Of a stretch of 64,000 nucleotides of DNA, positions 25,878 to 33,589 are shown one piece after another. The DNA is from G013214665 sp964649815 (GTDB lineage: Bacteria; Pseudomonadota; Alphaproteobacteria; Rhodobacterales; Rhodobacteraceae), in NCBI GenBank assembly GCA_964649815.1, contig CAZYQC010000003.1, positions 1 to 64,000 on the forward strand, written 5' to 3'. Every line of letters starts with the position of its first letter. Within the stretch, counting starts at the first letter, position 1. The notes beneath the pieces were generated by a model. That model did no database searches. It was not told the DNA's origin and was given only the letters and a program-made list of their open reading frames with translations. Made by a program: the position numbers and the translations under genes.

Positions 25878-26608
25878 TGCGTTTTGCGGGCAAATCAGCC
25901 TTGGTGACCGGGGCCGCCGGTGGGATCGGGCAGGCAATCGTCGCGCGTCTGCGGGCCGAAGGCGCGCGCGTGGCCGTGACCGACCGGCAGACATCGGCGC
26001 TTGTGGCGGATGCGCATATCGACGGCGATCTTACCGATCCCGCGTTCTGCGATATGTTGCCCGGACAGGTGCAGCAGCGTTTGGGCGGGCTCGACATTTT
26101 GTGCAACAACGCGGGCGTGATAACGCGCGGCAAGATCACCGAGGCCAGCGACGATGACCTGGCCTTGTCATTGGCCGTAAACGTCGAGGCGCCCTTTCGT
26201 CTGTGTCGTGCGGCGATCCCGCTTATGGCGGACCAGGGTGGCGGCGCGATCGTCAACACGGCCTCGTGTTGGGGGCTGCATCCGGGGCCTGATCATCCGA
26301 TCTATGTGATGACCAAAGCGGCCATCGCGTCGCTGACGCAATGTCTTGGGCGCGATCACGCAGCGCAAAACATCCGGGTCAATGCGGTCTGCCCCAACGA
26401 GGTGAACACGCCCATGATCCGAACCGGTTTCGAGATCAGAGGGCTGGACCCAGAACTGGCAATTGCTGAATTAAACGCCTCTGTCCCCTTGGGTCGGATC
26501 GCCGAGCCGGAAGATATTGCAGATGTGGTTGCATTCCTGGCCTCGGACGATGCCAGATACATGTGTGGGGCATTGCTTGAAGTGAATGGTGGGAAACCTG
26601 TGACATGA
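25877..26608 (+). CDS. Short-chain dehydrogenase/reductase (first of a pair)
   Basis: 243-residue Rossmann enzyme of the FabG/glucose-dehydrogenase-like SDR group. Cofactor loop TGAAGGIG, NNAG, catalytic Ser in NTASCWG, and Y-x3-K in IYVMTK are present. The ATG shares one base with the MttB-family stop. A second SDR follows with ATGA overlap; the pair may form sequential oxidations or a heteromer. Confidence 0.92.
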   Translation: MRFAGKSALVTGAAGGIGQAIVARLRAEGARVAVTDRQTSALVADAHIDGDLTDPAFCDMLPGQVQQRLGGLDILCNNAGVITRGKITEASDDDLALSLAVNVEAPFRLCRAAIPLMADQGGGAIVNTASCWGLHPGPDHPIYVMTKAAIASLTQCLGRDHAAQNIRVNAVCPNEVNTPMIRTGFEIRGLDPELAIAELNASVPLGRIAEPEDIADVVAFLASDDARYMCGALLEVNGGKPVT

Positions 26609-27336
26609 GCCGTTTCGCGGGAAAGGTCGCCCTTGTGACAGGCGCGTCGTCGGGCATGGGCGCGGCCACCGCGCGCCGCCTTGCCGATGAAGGTGCCCGC
26701 GTGTTCACCGCGCAACGCCGCGCGGCGGGGTTCGAAGACATCAATGCCGATTTCACCGACCCCGCAGCGCCCGCAGCAGTGCTTGCGCAGATCGAGAAAA
26801 CCTGCGGGCAGTTGGATGTTCTGATCAATAACGCCGGCATCATGCGCGAAGGCACTGTCGAAGAAACAAGCTTTGCCGATTGGAATTTGCATCTGGCGGT
26901 CAATCTGACTGCGCCGTTTCTATTGACCCGCGCGGCCATGCCTATGTTGAAAGCGCGCAGCGGGGCCATCGTGAACGTTGGCTCGATCGAAGGGCTTGGC
27001 AACAACCCCCGGCACCCGGCCTATGGTGCCTCGAAGGCCGGTCTTCATGGTTTGACCCGCGCCGTTGCCGTCGATCACGGGCCAGACGATGTCCGCTGCA
27101 ACGCCGTGGCTCCGGGCTGGATCGACACCCCGCTGAACGAAGATTTTATCGCCTCGCTTGATGCGCCCGAGGCGTTTCGCGCAGGCATCGGCAAGATCCA
27201 TCCGCTGCGCAGAACCGGGACACCAGACGAGGTCGCGGCCTTGATCTGTTGGCTTGCCTCTGATGATGCCGCCTTTGTCACCGGGCAGGTCTGGACCATC
27301 GATGGTGGACGCATGACACAGCTGAGCCTGCCATGA
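26605..27336 (+). CDS. Short-chain dehydrogenase/reductase (second of a pair)
   Basis: 243 residues with TGASSGMG cofactor loop, NNAG, catalytic Ser in NVGSIEG, and Y-x3-K in AYGASK. It is coupled by ATGA overlaps to the SDR upstream and the FAD oxidase downstream, so all three are expressed together. Substrate not known. Confidence 0.92.
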   Translation: MSRFAGKVALVTGASSGMGAATARRLADEGARVFTAQRRAAGFEDINADFTDPAAPAAVLAQIEKTCGQLDVLINNAGIMREGTVEETSFADWNLHLAVNLTAPFLLTRAAMPMLKARSGAIVNVGSIEGLGNNPRHPAYGASKAGLHGLTRAVAVDHGPDDVRCNAVAPGWIDTPLNEDFIASLDAPEAFRAGIGKIHPLRRTGTPDEVAALICWLASDDAAFVTGQVWTIDGGRMTQLSLP

Positions 27337-28667
27337 GACCTGTTACGAAACTTCCTCGTGATCCGGGGCCCGCGGGCTGGAACTGTCTCTTGCCGCCCGC
27401 GCCACCGGCAGAGCGTTTGGAGACGGCCATCGATGCGGAATGGATTGTCATTGGGGCAGGCTTTGCCGGGTTGGCAGCCGCGCGCAGGCTGTCGCAACTG
27501 CGGCCCGAAGACCGGATCGCTGTTCTTGATGCCAAGCGCCTGGCCGAAGGGCCAGCGGGTCGAAATTCAGGCTTTATGATCGATCTGCCACATGATTTGG
27601 CCTCTGAAGACTACGGCGGCGCTTTGCAAAGCGACGTTCTGCAAACCGAAGACAACCGCCGCGCCATCGCGTTCGCCGGCGAGATGGCCGCGGCATTTGG
27701 ACTGTCGGAGGAAGCCTTTTCGCGCTCGGGCAAAATCAATGCGGCGGCAACGGCCAAAGGGCACCAGCACAACCTGGATTACGCAGATCACTTGGGCGCG
27801 ATGGGCGAAAGTCACACGCTTTTGGACGCGGCCCAAATGCAGGATCTGACTGGCACATCCTTTTACCAAAGCGGTCTTTTTACGCCTGGCGCCGCGATGA
27901 TCCAACCTGCGGCTTACATCCGCGGGGTCGCGGATGGGCTGCGGTCCAATCGGGTGCAGATTTTTGAGAACTCGCCTGTTCTGACGCTGAGAAAGGATGC
28001 GTTTTGGGTCGCGAAAACCCCCAGAGGCTCGGTGCGCGCGCCGCGGGTGATCCTGGCGGTGAACGGCCATCTGCAAAGCTTTGGATTTATGCCCGGCCGC
28101 CTGATGCATGTCTTTACCTATGCCTCCATGACCCGCGCGCTGACGACTGAGGAAAACGCGGCCCTGGGCGGGGCGCCTGTTTGGGGGGTCACGCCTGCGG
28201 ATCCTTTGGGCACAACGGTCCGCAGAACTTCCGGCCAAGGCGGCGACCGCATCGTCGTGCGCAACCGATTTACCTTTGATCCTTCGATGGCGGTGTCGGA
28301 CCGTCGCTTGCGGGAGGTCGCGAAGGATCACGACAAGGCATTCGCGGCGCGGTTCCCGATGCTGAGACATGTCGAGATGGAATACCGTTGGGGTGGCCGC
28401 TTGTGCCTGAGCTACAACAACGTCCAAGTCGTGCGCGAAGTGGAAGAGGGCGTTTTTGCAGCCTGCTGCCAAAACGGGCTGGGAACGGTGAAAGGTACGT
28501 TGGCGGGGACGTTGGCCGCCGAGCTTGCCTGTGGCGAGACCTCTCCTGCGCTGGAGCGGGCGAAAGCGGCTGCGATGCCGTCGCGCTTGCCACCTGCACC
28601 GCTGGCGCAGATCGGTGCAAACCTGCGCCTGCGATGGGGCGAATGGCGCGCGGGGCAGGAGCTTTAG
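27333..28667 (+). CDS. FAD-dependent amine/amino-acid oxidoreductase (DAO family)
   Basis: 444 residues. Dinucleotide-binding strand WIVIGAGFAGLAAARRLS at about residues 36-53 and the PAGRNSGFMI motif at about 74-83 typical of PuuB/OrdL-like and glycine-oxidase-like DAO enzymes. It would oxidatively split a C-N bond of a secondary or N-methyl amine. Last gene of the island; a palindromic extragenic element follows the stop. Confidence 0.88.
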   Translation: MRPVTKLPRDPGPAGWNCLLPPAPPAERLETAIDAEWIVIGAGFAGLAAARRLSQLRPEDRIAVLDAKRLAEGPAGRNSGFMIDLPHDLASEDYGGALQSDVLQTEDNRRAIAFAGEMAAAFGLSEEAFSRSGKINAAATAKGHQHNLDYADHLGAMGESHTLLDAAQMQDLTGTSFYQSGLFTPGAAMIQPAAYIRGVADGLRSNRVQIFENSPVLTLRKDAFWVAKTPRGSVRAPRVILAVNGHLQSFGFMPGRLMHVFTYASMTRALTTEENAALGGAPVWGVTPADPLGTTVRRTSGQGGDRIVVRNRFTFDPSMAVSDRRLREVAKDHDKAFAARFPMLRHVEMEYRWGGRLCLSYNNVQVVREVEEGVFAACCQNGLGTVKGTLAGTLAAELACGETSPALERAKAAAMPSRLPPAPLAQIGANLRLRWGEWRAGQEL

Positions 28668-28670
28668 CAA

Positions 28671-28730
28671 AGGGCTTTGCCCTCTGCGCCTGCGGCGCAT
28701 TCACCCAGAGTATTTTGGTCCAAAAGAAGG
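28671..28730. repeat. Dispersed extragenic palindromic element, copy 1
   Basis: GGGC-TTT-GCCC (28672-28682), then GCGCC-TGC-GGCGC (28686-28698), then a conserved tail CCCAGAGTATTTTGGTCCAA followed by AAGAAGG. The same layout occurs at 44736-44784 and 46366-46432. This copy lies between convergent gene ends and may stabilise 3' ends or stop transcription. Confidence 0.75.
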
Positions 28731-28753
28731 GGCTTGGGTGGTGCGATGGGGGC

Positions 28754-30010
28754 TTAGGCGGGGGCCTCCTGGGCGGAGAGTTTGCGGATGCTGACCCAGC
28801 TGAGCGCGATCATGATGGCCGCGGTGGCCAAGCACAGCGGCAGCCCTCCGATCTGGAAGGTGAGGCCTGAAAGGACAGTGCCGATCAGGCGGCCAGCGGC
28901 ATTGGCCATATAGTAAAAGCCCACGTCCATTGTGACGCGCTTTTCGTCTGTGAAGGCGAGGATCAGGTAGCTGTGCAGCGCTGAATTGAGCGCGAACAAG
29001 CCGCCAAAGAGCAAAAGGCCAAGGACAACGAAGAGCGTGAGCCAGAGCGCGGGCGCCCCGGCGACATAGGCCGCAAGTGCAAGCGCGGCTGGCACAAAGA
29101 ACAGGGAGCCGACCCAGAAGCTGGCCGAGGATGTCAGATCGGCTGCGCTGCGGTTTTGGGCCTTGAGGAGGCGCGGCGCGCTGGCTTGGACCGCGCCGTA
29201 AAGGATGATCCAGAGTGCCATGAAGGTGCCCACCATGAAAAAGGCGGTGCGGTTGCTGTCTGGGGTGCCGTCGCTGAGGATGGCGTAGAAATAGATCGGG
29301 ATCCCCACAACGAACCAGACATCGCGCGCGCCAAACAGGAAGACGCGGGCGGCGGAGAGCCAGTTGATATTGGCGTTTTTGGAAAAAACGTCTTTGAATT
29401 TGGCGTCTTTCCGGCCTGTTGGCAGGCCGGGCGGCATGCGCAGCAAAACCGCCAGCAGGATCGCACCCAGAACGGCGGCCATCACAAGGACGGCAGGCAC
29501 AAAGCCAAAGACAGCCAGCATCGCCGCGCCCAGCAAAAAGCCACAGCCTTTGACGGCGTTTTTGGAGCCGGTCAGCAGGGCGACCCAGCGAAAGAGGCCG
29601 TTGTCTTTGGCGGGCGCGAGCAGTTTGACCGCGCTTTTGGAGGACATTTTGGCCAGGTCTTTGGCGACGCCGGACACACCTTGCACGGCCATGACAAAGA
29701 CGACGGACGCGGCGATGCTCCAGTCCGGGTTGAGCTGGGACAAGGCGAGCAGGGCGGCGACTTGCAGTGCCAAGCCAGCGTAAAGCGTTGAGGTCAGTCC
29801 AAAACGCGCAGCGATCCAGCCGGCCGAGAGGTTTGTGACCACGCCTGCGATTTCGTAAAGGACAAAGAGATAGGCCAATTGGATGGGCGAAAAGCCCAGC
29901 GTGTTGAAGTGGAGCAAGACCAGCATGCGCAACGCGCCATCGGTCAGCATGAAGGCCCAATAGGCCGCCGTGACGGCGATATACGCCGCCAATCCCGAGC
30001 TTTGGGTCAT
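28754..30010 (-). CDS. arsJ: ArsJ, organoarsenical (1-arseno-3-phosphoglycerate) efflux permease
   Basis: 418-residue MFS exporter with about twelve helices. It matches ArsJ in sequence character (MSSKSAVKLLAPAKDNGLFR loop in the middle, LTGSKNAVKGCGFLLGA) and above all in context: ArsJ is encoded with a dedicated GAPDH, as here, with an ATGA overlap. GAPDH makes 1-arseno-3-phosphoglycerate from arsenate and ArsJ expels it. The start at 30010 follows from that overlap. Confidence 0.92.
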   Translation of the reverse strand: MTQSSGLAAYIAVTAAYWAFMLTDGALRMLVLLHFNTLGFSPIQLAYLFVLYEIAGVVTNLSAGWIAARFGLTSTLYAGLALQVAALLALSQLNPDWSIAASVVFVMAVQGVSGVAKDLAKMSSKSAVKLLAPAKDNGLFRWVALLTGSKNAVKGCGFLLGAAMLAVFGFVPAVLVMAAVLGAILLAVLLRMPPGLPTGRKDAKFKDVFSKNANINWLSAARVFLFGARDVWFVVGIPIYFYAILSDGTPDSNRTAFFMVGTFMALWIILYGAVQASAPRLLKAQNRSAADLTSSASFWVGSLFFVPAALALAAYVAGAPALWLTLFVVLGLLLFGGLFALNSALHSYLILAFTDEKRVTMDVGFYYMANAAGRLIGTVLSGLTFQIGGLPLCLATAAIMIALSWVSIRKLSAQEAPA

Positions 30011-31005
30011 AACTCTTTGGCCACCATTTGCGCGACGTCGACGAGGCGGTGTGCATAGCCCCATTCGTTGTCATACCAGGCGTAGATTTTCACATGGGTG
30101 CCATTGACCACCATTGTTGAGGGCGCATCCACGATCGAGGAGCGCGCGTCATTCGTATAATCGGCAGAGACGAGCGGACGTTCTTCGTAGCCGAGAATGC
30201 CGCTGAGCGGGCCATTGGCGGCTGCTTTGAAGGCGGCGTTGACCTCTTCGACATCCGTTGGGCGTTCAACCTCGAAGACGCAATCGGTGAGAGAGGCGTT
30301 GAGCAGCGGAATGCGCACCGCGTGCCCGTTCAATTTGCCCGTCAGTTCGGGATAGATCAGCGTGATGGCCGTGGCCGAGCCGGTGGTTGTCGGGATCAAG
30401 GAATTGAGGGCCGAGCGGGCGCGGCGCAGATCTTTGGCGGGGCGGTCGACGATGGTTTGGGTGTTGGTCACATCGTGGATCGTTGTGATCGAGCCGTGCT
30501 TGATGCCGAAGGTCTCATGCACAACTTTGACCACAGGCGCCAGGCAATTGGTTGTGCAACTGGCGGCTGTCACGATGTGGTGTTGCGCCGGGTCATAGAC
30601 CTCGTTGTTCACGCCATAAACGATATTGGCGGTTGGCCCGTCTTTGACGGGGGCCGAGACGATAACCTTGCGCACGCCAGCATCGAAATAGGGTTGCAGC
30701 TTGGCTTGGGTTTTGAACGCGCCGGTGCAGTCGATCACCACGTCGACCCCGTCCAACGGCAAATCGGCGAGGGTTCGGCTTTGATGCATCGGGATGCGCG
30801 TGTCGTTGATCGTGATGGACGCGTCGTTTGACGCGAACGTGGCGGGCCAACGCCCGTGCACCGTGTCAAATTCCAGCAAATGGGCGTGCATCGCGGCATC
30901 GCCAACGGCGTCATTGAGCCAAGCGATGTTTGCGCCGCTTTCCAGCAAGGGGCGGAGGGCAAGCTTTCCGATCCGGCCAAGGCCGTTGAGTGCGAATGTT
31001 GTCAT
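30007..31005 (-). CDS. Arsenate-resistance-associated glyceraldehyde-3-phosphate dehydrogenase
   Basis: 332-residue GAPDH. N-terminal NAD fold FALNGLGRIGKLALRPLL and catalytic Cys150 in SCTTNCLAP. It sits between an arsR-arsC fusion and arsJ with overlapping start/stop codons on both sides, so it is the ars-operon paralogue that attaches arsenate to triose phosphate, not the main glycolytic enzyme. ATG at 31003-31005 overlaps the upstream TGA. Confidence 0.93.
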   Translation of the reverse strand: MTTFALNGLGRIGKLALRPLLESGANIAWLNDAVGDAAMHAHLLEFDTVHGRWPATFASNDASITINDTRIPMHQSRTLADLPLDGVDVVIDCTGAFKTQAKLQPYFDAGVRKVIVSAPVKDGPTANIVYGVNNEVYDPAQHHIVTAASCTTNCLAPVVKVVHETFGIKHGSITTIHDVTNTQTIVDRPAKDLRRARSALNSLIPTTTGSATAITLIYPELTGKLNGHAVRIPLLNASLTDCVFEVERPTDVEEVNAAFKAAANGPLSGILGYEERPLVSADYTNDARSSIVDAPSTMVVNGTHVKIYAWYDNEWGYAHRLVDVAQMVAKEL

Positions 31006-31817
31006 GGCGTGGGGTTGTCCTGTGCGAGAGTATCGAGAGTGTTTTGCAGCCCGGCGCGATCCAACTGCGCGAAGGGCAGTTTTGCGAAAGCGTCCAGGCG
31101 GTGTCGGATGGCAAGGTATGTGGCTTGAAACGGATCTTGCTCGGATGTGCGGTGGACAGGGTCGGGCAGGCCCCAATGGGCATAAAGCGGCTGTCCGCGC
31201 CAGTTCGGGCTGTCCGTATTGGCGGCTTGGTCGCATACGGTGATGACGAAATCCATCTCTGGGGTTTGATCACTGCGAAGGGCATCGATGCTCTTGGCGG
31301 ACAAACCCTCCGTTGGCACACCGTTGGCCCGTAACGTCTTGATCGTGCTTGGGTTTATCTCGGAATAGGGAGTTGTCCCGGCGGAAAAGACGTCAAACTG
31401 TTCTGGCGCGATGTGGCGCAGGATGGCTTCGGCAAAAATCGACCGCGCCGAGTTTCCACTGCACACAAAGAGCACGTTTCGCCTATTTGACGCAGAGTGT
31501 GCGGCCTCTGTGGTTGCGAATGGCGCGCACAGGTCTGGGCGACCGCGGCAGCAATCGTTGAAAAGGCCGTTCATCAACGCCTCGGCGCCGTCGGTGTTGA
31601 GCTGGTATCGCAAGGATGTGCCCTGCCGCGCCTGGGTGATCAGCCCCGCGCGCGTCAGCCGCGCAAGATGCGCTGATGCGGTCGATGCTTTGAGCTCAAG
31701 CGCTGTCGCGATGTCTCCGGCAGAGACGTAGTCGGGGCATCTGCGCACCAGCATCCGAAAGAGAGCCATCCGCTGTGGATGGGCAAGGGTTGAGAGCTGT
31801 TCGATCAATAATTCCAT
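31002..31817 (-). CDS. ArsR-ArsC fusion: arsenic-sensing repressor joined to low-molecular-weight phosphatase-type arsenate reductase
   Basis: 271 residues. Residues 1-95 form an ArsR winged helix (KASTASAHLARLTRAGLI recognition helix). A Cys cluster C89-C90-x6-C97 lies at its end, where the As(III)-binding Cys of Acidithiobacillus-type ArsR are found. Residues 113-271 are an LMW-phosphatase/ArsC domain with the P-loop C119-SGNSARS and a further redox Cys in VITVCDQAA. Fusion links sensing to the enzyme. First gene of the arsRC-gapdh-arsJ operon. Confidence 0.9.
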   Translation of the reverse strand: MELLIEQLSTLAHPQRMALFRMLVRRCPDYVSAGDIATALELKASTASAHLARLTRAGLITQARQGTSLRYQLNTDGAEALMNGLFNDCCRGRPDLCAPFATTEAAHSASNRRNVLFVCSGNSARSIFAEAILRHIAPEQFDVFSAGTTPYSEINPSTIKTLRANGVPTEGLSAKSIDALRSDQTPEMDFVITVCDQAANTDSPNWRGQPLYAHWGLPDPVHRTSEQDPFQATYLAIRHRLDAFAKLPFAQLDRAGLQNTLDTLAQDNPTP

Positions 31818-31829
31818 ATTTCGTGAAAT
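31818..31829. promoter_or_regulatory. Candidate ArsR operator
   Basis: ATTTCGTGAAAT, a near-perfect inverted repeat, touches the start codon of the arsR-arsC gene. Short AT-rich symmetric sites over the promoter are usual for ArsR repressors. Support is by symmetry and position only. Confidence 0.45.
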
Positions 31830-31985
31830 ACGGAAATAAAAGAGTCGACGCAAGAATTTTTGCCCAAAGGTCCAGATATCGTGTCAAGCCAGGCGAAATG
31901 GGCTGCGTGCGCAGCGTTAACCGACTGATGATACAGGCTTTTGATCCTTTCGCGGCGAAGCATTCCTGCGGAAAGGACCATAGAC

Positions 31986-32255
31986 ATGCCAATCACAGAC
32001 CCATATCAGACGTATTCCAGCGGACCGACATCACCCATTTCGGGCGGTTTCGACGTCACACCAGACGATGCCAACGACCTTCCGATTCTGACGCGCGCCT
32101 TGCTTGTTGGCGGCGGCGGAGATGTCGTTGTCGACTTTGCCGATGGTTCCACGCTGACGCTGCCCAGCCTGACAGAAGGCGTGATTTACCCCATCCGGGC
32201 GGCGCGCGTTCGGACGACCGGCACAACGGCCACAGACATCAAAGGCCTTTACTGA
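31986..32255 (+). CDS. GTA head-spike base protein, Rcc01079 (GhsA) family
   Basis: 89 residues. The sequence matches the family named after Rhodobacter capsulatus Rcc01079: a DPYQTYSSGPTSPISGGFDV opening, PDDANDLP, then a beta-rich core ending TGTTATDIKGLY. In R. capsulatus the GhsA/GhsB spikes decorate the GTA capsid and bind the recipient's capsule. Its stop overlaps the spike-fibre gene (TGATG). None of the main GTA structural cluster is in the window, as expected, since the spike genes lie apart in R. capsulatus. Confidence 0.8.
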   Translation: MPITDPYQTYSSGPTSPISGGFDVTPDDANDLPILTRALLVGGGGDVVVDFADGSTLTLPSLTEGVIYPIRAARVRTTGTTATDIKGLY

Positions 32256-33589
32256 TGCTGGGTGCGGATATCGGTCTCAAGCCCGCGGCACCGCGCCGGT
32301 CGGCTGTCGCTCTTCCGCCTGGTTTTGGCTGGGACAGCGACCGCTTTCCTTTGCAAGTGCATCCCTCAGGCTCCGCCAACCTGGCTCCGCGCGATCTGGT
32401 TGATCCGCTGATCTGGAGCGGTGTTGCCTATCATGTGGATGGACAAAACGGCGACGATGGCAACTCGGGTCTTGGTGCGCAAGACGGTGACTTTTCAGAT
32501 GCCAATCGCAGCATCTACGCGGCTTTTCTCGCTGGAAATGCGGCGGGCTTGCCGTTTCGCGTCCTTGTCCAGCCGGGCGACTATGAGGAAAGCGCCTTTA
32601 CCCGGAACGGCAATGATGAGCCTGCCTATCCTGTTGCTGTGCTTGGCTGGGGCGGGCAGGTACGCTATCGCACTGGCCCTTGGGCGGTCAACTGGACGGA
32701 CGCAGGGGCGACGTCAACAACGACGCTGAGTGCGGTGCGTCGGGTGTTTTCGACAACCACGCTGACAGCCGAAGGTCTTTGTACTGAACTGACCAAGGCC
32801 GCTGATCTGGCGGCGTGTCAGGCGACGTTGAACAGCTGGTACGACGACAACGGAACCGTTCACGTCAACACCGGCCAGCTGCCGGGGCCAAACGACATCG
32901 CCTTGATCCGCAGCTTTCACGGCGCGCGCTTTTTGAGCCATAGCGATGATCTCTATCTCGAGAACATCTCTTGCGAAGGTGGCATTACCGGCGCGCTGCA
33001 TTGTGATCCGGTGTGTGACCGCAACATCGTGGCCGTGAATTGCACCTTTCGGTATTCGGCGCCGTCGAATGTGAACGCGCCGCTGCATGCGGTTCAAATT
33101 CGTCGGACCAACGGGTTGGTGGCCTTCTTCGATTGCGATGCCTCGGCTGGCGCGCGGGATGGTTGGTCGTTCCACGAAGATGGACACGCGGGGATGCATG
33201 TCTTGACCCAAGGGTGCACCGGATACCGCAACGGCACGCCCGGTGCGACGTCGGTCAATGCCTTTACGACCCACGACGGGGTGCGCTCTGTGGATCTGCG
33301 CGGCACCTACGGGTATTCGGAAAACGGCACCGATGTGCATTGCATTCAGTCGACCGACAGCTGGTTTTTTGGCACCCACGTGACCGCCCGCGACAGCGAT
33401 GGCACATCAACGGCGTTCAAATGCTCGAACACGGCGCGGATGTGGTTGCAAAACACCTTTGCCGATGCGGCGGGCGCTGCAAGCAATGTCGCGGTCGAAG
33501 CCAACGGCGGCAGCGTTGCGCGGCGCAATCACACGGCCATTTCTGGGACTGAGGTGACATCGGGAACAGGTTCCATCTCAGCGTTTTGA
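32255..33589 (+). CDS. GTA head-spike fibre-like protein (GhsB position)
   Basis: 444 residues. An N-terminal part of about 70 residues (MLGADIGLKPAAPRR...) could attach to the spike base. The remainder looks like a right-handed beta-helix: GVAYHVDGQNGDDGNSG, then many short strands with Asn/Asp turns, as in phage tailspikes and pectate-lyase-like proteins. It overlaps the GhsA-like gene by four bases. By position it is the receptor-binding GhsB spike. Tailspike parts diverge fast, so the binding target should be strain-specific. The 3' end overlaps the opposing glycosyltransferase gene by 61 bp. Confidence 0.75.
   Translation: MLGADIGLKPAAPRRSAVALPPGFGWDSDRFPLQVHPSGSANLAPRDLVDPLIWSGVAYHVDGQNGDDGNSGLGAQDGDFSDANRSIYAAFLAGNAAGLPFRVLVQPGDYEESAFTRNGNDEPAYPVAVLGWGGQVRYRTGPWAVNWTDAGATSTTTLSAVRRVFSTTTLTAEGLCTELTKAADLAACQATLNSWYDDNGTVHVNTGQLPGPNDIALIRSFHGARFLSHSDDLYLENISCEGGITGALHCDPVCDRNIVAVNCTFRYSAPSNVNAPLHAVQIRRTNGLVAFFDCDASAGARDGWSFHEDGHAGMHVLTQGCTGYRNGTPGATSVNAFTTHDGVRSVDLRGTYGYSENGTDVHCIQSTDSWFFGTHVTARDSDGTSTAFKCSNTARMWLQNTFADAAGAASNVAVEANGGSVARRNHTAISGTEVTSGTGSISAF

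Noticed and set aside
24216..25994. A 592-codon open frame on the minus strand opposite the MttB-family gene
   Set aside because: It has no family resemblance and arises from GC-rich codon use on the opposite strand. The plus-strand gene has clear homology and a ribosome binding site.
21744..28667. Hydroxyproline degradation (lyase, aldehyde dehydrogenase, flavin oxidase)
   Set aside because: The enzyme families match loosely, but there is no hydroxyproline epimerase and the MttB-like and SDR genes do not fit. Not assigned.
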